DNA of 64,000 nt from positions 11,153,618 to 11,217,617 of the forward strand of contig NC_092013.1 of the NCBI RefSeq assembly GCF_042242105.1, written 5' to 3'. The stretch's first letter is position 1, and every line of letters begins with the position of its first letter. Below, in pieces: positions 13,201 through 24,885 of the stretch. The stretch comes from Pempheris klunzingeri. Its lineage: Eukaryota; Chordata; Actinopteri; Acropomatiformes; Pempheridae. The translations under genes were made by a program, and so were the position numbers. The notes under the pieces were generated by a model, which ran no database searches, had not been told where the DNA came from, and was given only the letters and a program-made list of their open reading frames with translations.

Positions 13201-15069
13201 TATGTGGGTGAGGAAATCTCCATCAATTAAGCTAATGGTCGTTCTTCAGGATGACTATAGATATGTGTTCTGCGCAGCTGATGGCAGCAGCGAGAACGTT
13301 GTCTCCCTGCAAAGCTGTAGTCGGCTGCACGGAAGCACAATCAATGGGAAATTAGATGCAAGTAATGAGTGGTCTTTGAGTTTAAATAAAAGATCTCTCT
13401 TTAACAATGATAATCTGCTGAGCTCAGATGGCACAGAGACTCTTGAGCTTTAATAACCAGGTTCAAGCTGAAGGAAGTGGGGCTGGCACCATTATAATAA
13501 AGTATTAACTTACATTTCTCTGAGACAGATCTTGGTGAATTTTTAAGGGAATCAGAAGTTTCGTAACGTTATCTCGCTCAACTGTGATCAAAGGATGGCA
13601 GATAATTAAAAATTTGATGAGGTTTTGCATGATATTAAAGTTAAGTTAAAGTACTAACCTTTGTTTCTATATAAAAACAGAAATTTCATGTATTTGTAAG
13701 AATTTATGGGTTTTAGCTGGTGGCCTGGCTCTATATGGCAATTTCTGTGTGGCAGTCTGTCAGTGCAGAATCTAACATCTCCACAATGAAGTTGACATTT
13801 TTTTGTTTTTAATGAAATATCTCAACAACTATTGGATGGATTGTTTGTAATGGATGTACAGATATTCATCATCCCAAGTGGATGAACCCTAATGACTTCC
13901 CTGACTCCAGCGCCCACAGCAAGTTTTTACTGTGAAATGTTTCAATATCTACTACATGAATTGGTACAAAATTTCATGTTACCTAGACAGTTTATACTAA
14001 TGACTGTGGGGATCCCTGACCTTTCCTGTAAAGCCAACATGAGGCTGACGTTTGACGTTTTCAGTAAAATGTCTTTGTAACTACTGGGTGGATCGTCATG
14101 AAATTTAGCCAAACTCATGGTCCCAAAGGATGGATTGCAACAACTGGAGATCCTCTGAATTTTCATCTAGAACCATCATTGGATCAACACGTTCATTTGT
14201 CCATTTGTGCTTTATGACTAAATACCTTTTCAGACTAATTCACACGATGCTCAGCAGTTTGTGTTTCATGCCATTTAGCTGTTATAGACCTCTGTACAGT
14301 GTGTCTTAACAAAATATCATGGTTCTCCCTAATTTCTCTTTTGACATTTTCTTTCTTTCAACTTCTTAAAGGGTCTCAAAAGATCAATGAGCAGAAATAC
14401 CAACCACCAAAGTTTAACCAAACGTCTAAATGGCCATTTCCAAACATTTCTCTAATGTAGGACAAATATCGTGCGGTAACCATATAGGGTTTTTAAACTT
14501 TAGGAGTGACTTCCTTATAGTGCCACCCAGATAAATCCTGCACCGTAAGTCCAACATTTTAGCTAATAAAAGGTCAGCACACAAACACCTGTGGTTCGCT
14601 CTAATTGAGTTTCCGTGAACTGTAATAATTCCAGTTTGTCAGTCTGGTTTTGCACTCTCACAGAACGTCTCTTATCTGGGGGGGTCTTTCCCGTGTCATT
14701 GCAGGTGCAGACTCCCACAGTGATGTGAGCTCAGTGAGCGGCGGCGTGCCCTGGGACAGCAGAGAGACGTCCCTGGCTGCCTCCACAGCCGCCTCCCTGG
14801 CCTCCTCCCTGCCTCTGAGGGACGTGATGGATGTAAACGAAGACATTAAGCACAGGGACCACAGCGACAGAGGCTCCAATGAGTCTATGGGCAGCGGCTC
14901 GTCCTTTGAAGAGCTCGACATGGATCAGGAGGTGCAGGAGGAGGGAGAAGAGAAGGAAGAGATGCAAGAGGAAAAGGAGGAGGAGGTCCGCGAGGGTGAT
15001 GATGCAGCTACAGAAGCAGTTGAACAGGCGGCTGCGAAGAAGGAGCCCTTGGGGGACGGAGAGGAGTAG
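6940..15069 (+). CDS. tex264: TEX264 ER-phagy receptor, C-terminal part (5' exons outside window)
   Basis: Two coding exons are visible, 6940-7111 and 14705-15069 (stop TAG 15067-15069). The first follows a strong acceptor (ttttcacag), begins in frame as ERKLCAFPTIEV and ends in phase 1 before gtaat; it encodes the end of the GyrI-like domain, with MVPLSRQTDFF.VPEMKEE resembling mammalian TEX264. The second is a Ser- and Glu-rich disordered tail: TGADSHSDVSSVS, then SRETS, then SGSSFEELD (FEEL at 14905-14916), then a long Glu/Lys run. In the known family, TEX264 is a single-pass ER protein whose FEEL LIR motif binds LC3/GABARAP and drives ER-phagy; serines before the motif are phospho-regulated. 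The N-terminal membrane segment and most of the GyrI-like domain are not found here, so the window opens inside an intron. The acidic tail after the LIR looks longer than my memory of the human protein. Identification rests on the ERKLCA and FEEL blocks and on gene order. Confidence 0.87.
10171..10216. repeat. (GT)n microsatellite
   Basis: Uninterrupted GT dinucleotide repeat of about 23 units. Confidence 0.95.
10920..10980. repeat. Inverted repeat, 24-bp arms with one mismatch
   Basis: Left arm 10920-10943 and right arm 10957-10980 are reverse complements except one position, with a 13-base loop. In a minus-strand transcript the exception would be a G:U pair. Confidence 0.9.
13805..14290. 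repeat. Teleost interspersed repeat with internal duplication
   Basis: Two related units appear: tatctcaacaactattggat at 13820 and tctttgtaactactgggtgg at about 14070, each followed by a catgaaattt-like or trailing ttcatc-type segment. The wording matches a multi-copy fish element I recognise. It is diverged and non-coding. Confidence 0.65.
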
Positions 15070-16144
15070 GGAGGATGCTGAAGAGATAAGGGAGGGGGCC
15101 GTGTAACACTGGCGTGCTAGAGAGTTTCTCAGTTGTTACCGTTGCTGGTTATCTGTCATGTAATCTTGTTGGTGGATCTAAATCTGTTCATGCCATGACC
15201 AACATACCGTGTTTCTGCGCCTTCTAATTCCTCTTTTTAAAGCCTGTACTTTTTGTTATACTGTAATCTGATTTTTAAGAATAATTCCTGAGCCCGTATT
15301 TAAAGTCTGCCAGGACAGAACACCAGAGAGCCCCATAGGGTTAAGCCCTCTTGAGTAAACCTAATTTTCTCCACGCATGGTGTGCGGCAAATTAGAAGTG
15401 AGATCTGTTCAATTCTATATTTCATGTCGAGCAGTAATCTTATGCGAAACGCCACCATTCCTGTTGAGATTAGAAGTGACACTTCAGTTTGAGATTAACA
15501 TCAAAGGAAAGACACAGACGTCGGCTACCCTGGATCATCATACGGCATAAATTTTCCCCATGTGTGACAGTTGATATTGTGCCCAACTTCGAAGGTCGTG
15601 TCCCGAGGAATTTCATGTCACGTGTTTGTGTGCATTTCCTGACTTTGGTGTCTTAATATTCAGTAACGATGAGGTGAAAATGTGCAGGAGCTAATGCCGT
15701 AGAACATTTTAATGGACCCTTTTCATTGTGTTATTGGCTTTTTTTTTTTTTTTCCAGTGCGGAAAATATCACACAGGGGAAGTTTTGAAGTCCGAGACAG
15801 AGAAGAAACTTTCATCAACACCAGTGAGGATTTGCAGTTGTAAAGTAACATCACAGAAGCATCTAAGTCACCAGGACTGGGATTTAAAATGCAATTTAGA
15901 GACGTAAACTTTCTCTCCCTTGGATACTGTACAGAACATTTTATTGTACCTCTGCTCTCAGATAATTGCTTTAGTTTTTTAACGTAATGTTCTCTTCTAT
16001 AGTTTATCTACAGTTCTGTTTGTAGCCAAAGTTCGCTCACTTCCAGAGACTAGTTGTGACATGTTTGTAGGTTGTTGGTGCTGTGAAACATTGGATATAA
16101 TGTACAGCACATTGCCATGGTGGTGTCTTTCTGTCTATAATAAA
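15070..16144 (+). other. tex264: tex264 3' UTR
   Basis: Sequence from the TAG stop to the AATAAA at 16139-16144 reads as an untranslated tail of about 1.1 kb. It contains a strong splice-acceptor-like site (long T run then ccag) at 15740-15757, followed by an open segment that fits the phase of the 7111 donor; this is treated as a finding. Confidence 0.55.
16139..16144 (+). terminator. tex264: Polyadenylation signal AATAAA for tex264
   Basis: A canonical AATAAA (ctataataaaattt) lies 1.07 kb after the tex264 stop and is the first good hexamer downstream. Placement is by position only. Confidence 0.6.
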
Positions 16145-17297
16145 ATTTTCAAATGAAAAGTTCAGTTGACAGGAATGAATTCTGCATAGATTTTATTGCT
16201 TATATACTGTGTATTCTATACAGGTTTCTCTAGAAAACAGCCCCAGTTTTAAGGTTTATAACGCAAAGCCACACCATTACTTCTCTACTCTGAGGACAAT
16301 TCTTACCCATTTTTACTTCCCAACAGAGACGAAGAGCTGTAACACAGTTTGCAGCAGTGGGACACATTGTTGTTCAATAGTTATTGATAAGTGCCTAATA
16401 ACTTATTAAGCTCTCTTTTAAGCACAGGCTGCTTTCGTGGGTTCATATTGTAATGACTGCCTGCTTCTTTTGGAAAGGTACAGACGTGGGATTCAAAAGC
16501 TGAATAAAAGAGAAACGTTCAAGAGCCTAATAATGGAATAACGTGGGCTATTTCTCCACTGCAAGTAGAGCAAATTAAGAAAAGCTGCAAAGCCGTGGCA
16601 CTCTTTTAAACAAATGAGCACAAAATAATACAAGTTTGGGTACGCTTGGGAGGCACAAACACTAAACATTATTACAAAATGTTATTGTATCTGCATTCTG
16701 TCACCTTAGCGGGAGCTGCATTGATCTGATCAGAATTTGAATGAGTGGTTTGGCATTTGTGTCGCAATTTATTTCATCAGCTGTGTGTACAGCAGAGGAG
16801 AAGGAACAGGCTCCAGCAGACTATTGATGTTTGATAGACACGTGTTCTTTAGCCAGCCTTAATGAGCATCATGACCTATAAGTACAGATGTTTTCATTCG
16901 AATCTAACACCATAGTGGACGGTTATTTTTACTGATTAATACACTATCAAGAGAAGAAGAAGTGCTTCCTGCTCCTGGTCAGACCCACACAATGGTGATT
17001 ATTGGCTTATAGCACTGTATAATGTAGTGAAGATATATCAAATGATCATTTTGCTGATTTAGAAACTTTTTCACATTTCTTTCCAATGGAGACACGTTTT
17101 ATTTTTCATCTATAACATGTCCAGCTCAGTGCATACCTTGGGTCACCAATATCTAAAAAGTAATTCAAAGGATCCTTATCAATGATGTTTGTTTTTGTTA
17201 TCAGCATAAAAGTTCTCCGAGGTGCAGAGTAGAACACAATCCATGAGATACACTAAAGTAATAATAATAAATGTTGATGCTTCCACACAGGGTTCAC

Positions 17298-17460
17298 TGA
17301 TGAGGCATTCGCATTCACCGGATATCAACCCAGATGAACACCTATGGGAGATTTTGGACTTAATGTGTTGAGCACCGCTTTCCACCACCATCACCAAAAC
17401 GCCAAATGAGGCGGCGCATCTTGTGTAACAATGTGTTCAGAGTCGTGGAGACTTCCGTTC
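17298..17460 (+). pseudogene. Tc1/mariner-like transposase scrap
   Basis: In one frame the DNA reads HSPDINPDEHLWEILDL before a stop, like the PD.NPIE.LWD block around the third catalytic residue of Tc1-type transposases, followed by a degenerate tail (ccaccaccatcaccaaaacg). It is a short, dead fragment. Confidence 0.55.
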
Positions 17461-18618
17461 TTGCGACTTGTGTTTGAGCAACACCTCATGCTGCCTTTAA
17501 TTTGACCCCCATCTTTATATCGTTCTGTCTGCAGTGTAGAAATGAAGCATCGTCTCTTAAGAAAAACACGTCGCCTTGGTAGTTCATGCTCAGACCCAGG
17601 GAGGAATGACAGCTACCACGGTTTTCATCATCCCACCTAACAGTCTATTGGTAGCACTTTATTTTGAGATTAGACTAACCAAGAGAGAGGTGCCTGTGCT
17701 GCCGGTGGAGGTGTAATCAGTCTGCAGGGACAGATGGATGACACCCACAGAGATGTCATGCATCTTTGGGGCCATGGAGGTTATTGCCTTCCCATGATGT
17801 CAATTATTAATTTCATTACATCGCAGGCGCAGAGAGATGGTGGGAGATGTCTCAGCAAACAAATTTAGATGCCGACCATTGCGTGTCTGAAGCAGCTTTT
17901 GGCAGGAGGGAGGAAAGGGTCGGCCCCCCCCCTTCCTCCTTTCAAAGCACATCTCCCATCACTGTGCCATCTGGGACTGACCTCACACACTCTCGTGCCC
18001 TGTCACAACTTGTTTTGCTGGTTCCAAAAAAAAAAAGAAAAAACACTGCTGAAGATAAGCAGTCTCCAAAGAATCGTTATTTTAACATACTGTACCCCCG
18101 CCCTCCCTCCAACAACCCACCCCCCTCCTCCCCCAGCCGCCTGAACAAATAGGGGGCGACTCTTAAACCTTCTCCCCACTGATCTCCACATCCGATCCAG
18201 CAGCTTTATAACCAGAACAAAGCGGCTTGAGAGAAAATCTTTCCCATTACGCTCCAAATTACATAATGTTAATTTGGCATAGTTGCGACGACACAGGCTA
18301 TTTCCACGACTGTTCATGCGTGGAGCAACTGCGCCTTTGTTCAAGTGTCCAAACCCTCTGAGAGTTGAGGCTCTCCCGAGCTGGTGGCTCATCTGCAGCA
18401 AGATCACCTCTGATGAATATTGTCACGGAAGATTTTTTTTTTTTGCACATCCTGCTGCTCGAGTAACAGGTAGAATTTCAAACTTTGAGTCTCGATTGCC
18501 AGATTTGTAAAGCAGGTAATCTGGCATCACATCGGACTCATAAACGCACCATTTTTCTTCTAGGTTGTTCTTTAAATTCACATTTCTCCTCAGTAGACGC
18601 TCCAGAAAAGTGAAACGC

Positions 18619-18652
18619 CTTTTTTTTTTTCTTTTTCTTTTTTTTTTTTTTT
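18619..18652. repeat. Poly-T/C tract
   Basis: T-rich tract with two interrupting C bases, just upstream of the CpG-rich block. Confidence 0.85.
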
Positions 18653-18689
18653 AGAAATCACACAGAGCAATGAAGTGGGCGTCAGTTGC

Positions 18690-18943
18690 GTTTGTTTTAA
18701 GCGTGTTTTAGGAGATGTGACTTTGGGATCAGAGCTCCAGGGGTCCTGCGGCTCGTCGTGTGGCTGTGGGGGGGTTTTCAGCACCGCGGACAGCTCCCGG
18801 CTCAAACTTCAGGCAGCGCCTCCTTTCGCTCGCCTCCCCGGCGCTGCTTGTTAAAAGTCAACACTGCCGCAAAGGATGATGCGCTGGGTTTACGCGATCC
18901 GTTCCCCGCACGGCAGCGCTGGAAACTGAGGAACCCCGCGCAG
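18690..18943 (+). promoter_or_regulatory. grm2: GC/CpG-rich candidate promoter and non-coding first exon of grm2
   Basis: In an AT-rich setting this block is rich in CpG (ccgcgg, gctcgcctccccggcgc, cgcgatccg, ccccgcgcag) and ends in a consensus splice donor, cgcgcag|gtaaga, at 18943/18944. The next + strand coding exon is the start of grm2 at 31352, behind acceptor-like sites at 31138-31139 and 31273-31274. I infer that this is a 5' UTR exon joined across about 12 kb. The transcription start cannot be seen. A 17-codon upstream ORF lies inside it at 18876-18929. It could belong instead to an unseen transcript. Confidence 0.45.
18876..18929 (+). CDS. Possible upstream ORF in the candidate grm2 leader exon
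   Basis: ATG at 18876 (second ATG at 18879) opens 17 codons, MMRWVYAIRSPHGSAGN, ending in TGA 14 bases before the splice donor. Reality depends on whether the CpG-rich exon is part of grm2 mRNA. Confidence 0.3.
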   Translation: MMRWVYAIRSPHGSAGN

Positions 18944-19087
18944 GTAAGAGATGCTCTGCGGGCTGCCTGTGCGTGTTTTTGTCTCCACCGGTTTGCGCGT
19001 TAAATGTCTTAAGGCGCAATTTTGTGAACTTCTGCAAGCTGTTGATCACGTAATTCCGGTTTGAAGGCATTTTAGAGTTGACCTCAC

Positions 19088-19111
19088 CTTTTTTTTTTTT
19101 TTTTTTTTTTA
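19088..19111. repeat. Poly-T tract
   Basis: Run of about two dozen T. Confidence 0.9.
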
Positions 19112-19292
19112 ATTGTGGATGTGTTGAAAAATAACTTCAAGTATTGAGATATTCGTGTGATATAAACAAAGAGGGGATGCAAAAATACATGAGTGCGTAA
19201 TTTGCATAATTTCTGGCGATGCCGTTATTTGTTTTTGTTGACAGTGGCGGTTGTTTATCGCACGATGAGCACAGTTTCACCTCCTTGTTGTT

Positions 19293-19316
19293 GACCACCA
19301 CCACCACCACCACCAC
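19293..19316. repeat. (CAC)n trinucleotide run
   Basis: Eight ACC/CAC units in non-coding sequence. Confidence 0.9.
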
Positions 19317-22300
19317 ATCTCTGGCTGCATCCATGTCTACTTGCTGCACATCCTTCCACATGTGCGAGGCTGCTGGCAAACTGCTAAACAGGCGTTGCAG
19401 CAGCCATGTCTCCAATCTCACTCGTTTGGTAAAATCACTTTGTGTGATTGAGATTAAAAAAAAGAAAAAAAAAAAAAAGTGAGAAGCATTGCCGAGAAAG
19501 TCGAGAATTAGAAACTTGAGAATTAGTTGGTGTGCCACAGGGTGTTGGAGGGAAGAACGTGATGATCTCCACAAACACTGTTCACAGGGTTTGATTCTCC
19601 TGCTACAATATGCTCAGAAAATATATAGTTATTTTATTTAATACTTACCATTAATGCCTTTTTCCTCTCCTATCAAAATACTAGTCCAAACTGATATAAC
19701 CACATCAGTGCAGGTTAACCTCATACTGTTGTACATTGCAGGATGTATTGATAGATTCTGTATATTTATTTGATTATCATGCAATCAGATGTTTAAAGCA
19801 CATTTTTAAAGATCTAAGGAATAGGAATGAATACTCCAAGGTGCAGATGTTTAGAGGCTGAGTCGCTAACATTGGACAAAGTCATTAAGGGAAGCAAAAA
19901 TGTACTGTGGATGCTTCCTGCAGTCCCAGGGGCATCTGTGCTGCATGTTCAGCAGATAAAACACAATAGAAAAGGAACCCCATCGGAGTGCAGTATAATC
20001 AGCTCTTTCAACACAGAGATTCTAACAGACTCAAAATGAATTATCAGTGAAATGTTTGATTGAACATTAGAAGCTTTATCCGAATTTCTCACGTAATGGA
20101 GTTAAAGCATATTTGTGAATCCCCCTCCTGTAAGAATCTGAAATGATGTGCGAGCCCAGCGATCACAGTTGAAGATGCTGATTACAGTAAATTATTCAGG
20201 TCATGGTTAACTGGAGAAGACCATGCTCCACCGCCATCATCTGAATCCAGAAACAAAACGTAGCAGGAGGAGGTGAGGCTGTCTGACCTGTGCCCCCTCC
20301 ACAGCTCAGCCCTGAATGCACTCTGCCTCACCTGTTACTGTGGGCTTGATGCTGAGGGGACTCGCTGGCAGTGCAAAACACGAGGCAGGGGGGCCCTGTT
20401 AATTACTTTGACAGCTGGACGACCAGAGCCGGGTAGCAGCGTGGAAGTGTTTTGGAACAAACAATGCAAAAATGAGTCATTATCTGCAAAGAGATACCAA
20501 AGCAGCAAAGGCGTTTTCTCTGATGTGTTAACTCGTAATAACTTAACGTGGAAGCCTGCATCCCTCTAGTACAGGAAAGTGGAGTCTGTTATTACAAAAA
20601 GCTCCTTTAAAAACTTTTTAAAGTGGCTCCTTGTGGGTTGTATTAGCTGCTAGCTATCAGTGATTAAATTCCAGGATGATGAATCACTCAGATCCTATCA
20701 AAAAGAAAGCTTAATAGCTCAGTCTTCCTTATGGTCATGCACTTACTCACTCATACATATGCACACACACATTCACATACACGTGCTAGTAAGGTTGGCA
20801 GTTGGATGTCCGCCAGTATCATCAACATAAAGCCAGGTCTATACTGTACACCTGATGCCCATAACATCTGTTAAATGAAATATTTAATGTCTCTCCGCAC
20901 TATTGTAAATGTAGGTATTACTGTGCCTATAATCTGACAACTAATAGCACATCAGCTCTACTGCTAAAAAGACACACTTGTGAGTCCTGTCCCTAATTTC
21001 AGATGTGCAGAATGAACATGCAACATTTTCCATGTGCACGTTTTAACCAAAGTCTTGCTCACTGACGATGCGATCCTGATAAAATCGTGGTTGAATCACA
21101 CATGAAACCAAGAAGACGCAGCGTTCGTTCTGTAGGTCTCTATTCAAGTAGAAAGATGTATGCATGGATTTACTCAAGTGAAAGCATAGAGAAGCTTCCA
21201 ATTAATTAACGATGTGTGCATGATTCTCAGATTAACATTAACTGCAGCACTGACTGCAGATGACTCACTCCTATTTTGCATTCTTGTATGAATGGGAGGT
21301 TCCTAGGTGAGCCCTAGGTCAGCTGCATCAATAATTTTAATTGTGAGTTATAATGAACTGTTGCCGTGTTCTTTTGCCTGCAACTCTTACAACAATAAAT
21401 CCTGACTTCTGTGATACTAAGAGGATTAGTAGCACTTGAAAGAGTAGGTTTAATAAAAAAAAATACTTGGGACAATAAACTGAGTGCTTTCCTATTTGTG
21501 GATTAACCATGGATGTGTGGTTTGTCATTAATTTAGTATATTTTGAACCCGAAAGATTAAAAGTATGGTTGGCTTTGTGCCCCAAACATCCTCTATCGTT
21601 GATAGATTATTGACAGGCAGTTGCTTGATAATACTTTTACTGTCAAGTCAGTGGAGCTCAGGCTCTCTTTACTTCTCACGCTGCTAATGTACTTAAAAGA
21701 AAATGTCTTGAACCATCTAAGTGGTGGCAGCTGATCTGCTGTTGATGAGAGCATTTAAACTGTCCTAAAGCTACATCTGTGATGTTTTGAGACACAAAAT
21801 TGATGCATTAAATATGTGGCTCCTAACCTTTTTTTTTTTTTTCTTCTTTTGCTTGTGATGCCTGATTATTAAGCGATATCTCCATGCAACCTCTTTTCAT
21901 AGGTTATCTATAAATTATTAGCAGCTCAGTTGGAGCAATTCTCCCCAGTTTTTTTCTTTATTTCTGTCTTGGGAAATCATCTTGTAACCCACTAGATTCA
22001 CCCCTTGTAGGGGGTCTTGACCCACTATTAACCACTGCATTAAAACATCAAGCTCCTCTTTTTATCGGCATTCTGGTGACAAGTGGTCACTGCTGTGGGG
22101 TTTCAGCGCCGCATTTCTCAGGTTTAAGTTACTGTTTGTTATTGTTCGTGTCAGGCAGACATTTTAGCCTTATGATTATGTTGTTAAAAACAGAAAACAA
22201 ATCACTTCTTACCTGAAATTAAGTGCTGGAGAATATTAACTTTTTAACTCTTAACTGGTTCCGTGCACAAATCAGTATTTAGCATCATTTTAATCAAAAT

Positions 22301-24885
22301 ATGACGACAGTTGTGAGTTGTTTGCTTGTGTCTTCAGGCCGATTTGGATTTGAAACTAAGTTTTCTGGGGCTTTGAAGAATACGCCTCTGTACTTTTTGT
22401 TCGTCTCGCAATCAAATAAACAGAAATGCTGAGGGAAAAAAGATCCCAAATTTATTTGAGTGTTAGTCAATAGTTGATCGTTAACAGATAATATCATCAG
22501 GAAAAAAATGGGACGAGAATACAATGACTTCCTGAAATACAGACGGAAATGCCAGTGTGAAATCTTGCATGGTGCTAATCCCCTTCAAAGAATATCACGA
22601 CTTTGTCTGACTGCAATGAAACCATCATTTTGCCAAAGCAAGAGCTAAATCAAGAGAAACTGAAGCATCTATTTAAAAACACTGCTTACTGCTCTGGGAT
22701 ATTGTTCTTTTTAGTTAACTTTAGTTAACTAGTTAACATAACTTAACCATGAGCTGTCATCTCGTCACATTTTAGAAAACGTAACCCTAATTCCCTCGTT
22801 AATATCAACTGTCTGTCCAGGAACAGCACTTCTAATGATTTCCCCCCCAAAAAAAGGGTGTTTTAGGCCACTTTCTTTTAACAGTGTGATGGCGTGGTGA
22901 TGAATAATGCAAAGATACAATAAAACCTCTGAAACAAAAGCACCATTCATCCATCACTGCGTTGCGGCCAATCGTAGGCCTGGCAGTAATGATCTCTGAG
23001 AGACAAAGAGAGAGGATGAATGTTTGATGAGGAAGGCAGAATGGGGCTCCTGGGAGGCGAACACATGCAAGGGATTCCCTCTTTACAGGTGAAGAAACAG
23101 GAGGAGATGGAAGGGGGGAGGTGCGACACAAGTCAGTTTTGAAAGATGGGGCAAGCTGTTTGTAATACGGCAGCTTAAAAGCACACATAGAATAAAGATA
23201 GATTGTATGATAATCAGGTACTGAATATGAGGTTCGTTTCCCCTTTACTGACTGCCTCAACTGAATGTGAGCACAGCTGAGTGACAGTAAATTGATTCAT
23301 GTCCTCTTAATTGCAGTAGCTGCTACTCAAAAATACCTCCTCACTCTCACATTGCTAATTGTATAAATGACCTTATCAGAAAAGGTCAGCAGTTGTATTT
23401 TTGGTGGACATCTCATTGTTGCCCGTCTTTCCTGCAAAATTAACTGAACTCGATTCAAATGCTTGGTGCTATGTTGCCTCTGAGTGGTGTTCAGAGATCA
23501 TCCATGCAGGATTTCGTGTAAATATCTTTTCTGCTGTCGCTGTATTCTATAGATCATCTTAGTAGTCATCTATCTTCAGCCTACCAGTTACATAAGATGA
23601 AGCACTTCACTGTGCTACTGCTTTAAGTAGCATGTTTGCTACTGTTTCAATCATTAATTCATTATGAGTAACTCCACAGTGGTTGAGTGAGAAAAACTTG
23701 ATTTGATAATAAGTAAAAATGTGTTTTAATATTGAGACAAGTACAATTTCTAAACTGTTGGTAGAAGACCTCCCAGAAGTTGCTTGGATTGTGAATGCAA
23801 GGTGACAAACACAGAGAAGCTCAAATTACCTAAAACACAGGTCACGGTCAGATTAAATAAACTAAAGATGGCATTCCTCTATCAGTTGTGTTTACAGTGA
23901 TCTATTTGGAAATGCACTTGCAAAACAAAACAGAGTACAGTTGTTCTATGTGTGTCTTTTGAGGATGTTCAATCCGATTATTCGGTAAATTGCTCGACAG
24001 GAAATTACTTGTTTAAAGCTGGAATTACGCTTCTGCGAAGATGCACATATACTTCTCTGTGAACCTGTACAGAGAAGGGTGTTATAGATAAATGCAGGTT
24101 GCAGAGGAGTAACCAACACCTCCCAAATCTTGAAAACACAATATGGACATACACGCCAAATGCAGGCAGTCTCAAAACAAAACAGAGAAAAACTTACACA
24201 AGGTTTGGGCACAAGTATAAAATAAACAGCCACACAAACATCTACAACTGATCCCTGTTCACATGCGCCTACGTGTAGCCTGCGGAAGATCTTTTAATTT
24301 CAAGAAATCTATCAAACAAAAGTGCCAAAAAATGCTGCTCCCAGCAAATTCCTCAAATGTGAGAAATTTTGGCTTTTCTCTAATCACCAGTTGCAGCACT
24401 AAGCTCTCTGCATGTCCCAGTTCGGCAAGAAGGCATCAAAAACGTCTTTAAAGCATCAGACTGGAGCTATTCTATATTTTTCCTGGTATCAACATATCTC
24501 ATAAGAAGACACAAAAACAATGTTTGAGAACGCGCCGACTTCTTTACCCCATCTGAGACTTGCAGCTCTAAGTCCATTCATTTCTACTAAAGACATAAGT
24601 ATTTTGAAAATACAAATATATACTATACATTCATTTTTTTAAAAATCACATAACTGCTGAACACTGTAGTTTCTAGAAAACATTACTCAAATGGGAGTAA
24701 AGAGTGCATTAGCTGGGGACTATTTATAGCCGTGGATTTGTAGTTGCTTCAGCAGTCTGATGGTAGAAAGAGCCACGAATCCTCAACTTCCCACTTCAAC
24801 TGGATAAACTCTGCTTCCAGCTCTGGGAAGTGTAGTTTCTCTCACTTGTAGGTCTCCTCAACCTATGATTCAAGCCTTCCTATGA

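Larger units (their letters stand above)
7112..14704. other. tex264 intron between the two visible coding exons
   Basis: A 7.6-kb intron with donor gtaatc and acceptor cattgcag. It contains an imperfect hairpin at 10920-10980, a GT microsatellite near 10171 and an old teleost interspersed repeat near 13805-14290. A stretch from about 8051 to 8600 starting gggggagaccggggtctg may also be repeat-derived, but I cannot assign it. No further exon was recognised. Confidence 0.6.
16145..18689. other. Intergenic spacer between tex264 and the candidate grm2 promoter
   Basis: No gene was recognised. The stretch has a Tc1-like transposase scrap at about 17298-17460 and a C-rich patch near 17915-17930. 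The open frames of 101-134 codons near 17.85-18.4 kb are driven by Pro/Ser-rich or reverse low-complexity sequence and lack family resemblance. Confidence 0.5.

Noticed and set aside
14658..14967. Minus-strand open frames opposite the last tex264 exon
   Set aside because: Shadow frames of the Ser/Glu-rich coding strand.
18003..18407. 134-codon minus-strand open frame near the CpG-rich block
   Set aside because: Composition mirrors a C-rich tract on the other strand; no family resemblance and no splice context.
22832..23260. 142-codon open frame on the minus strand
   Set aside because: No recognisable domain, no coding neighbours on that strand, and no convincing splice or polyadenylation context; taken as chance.
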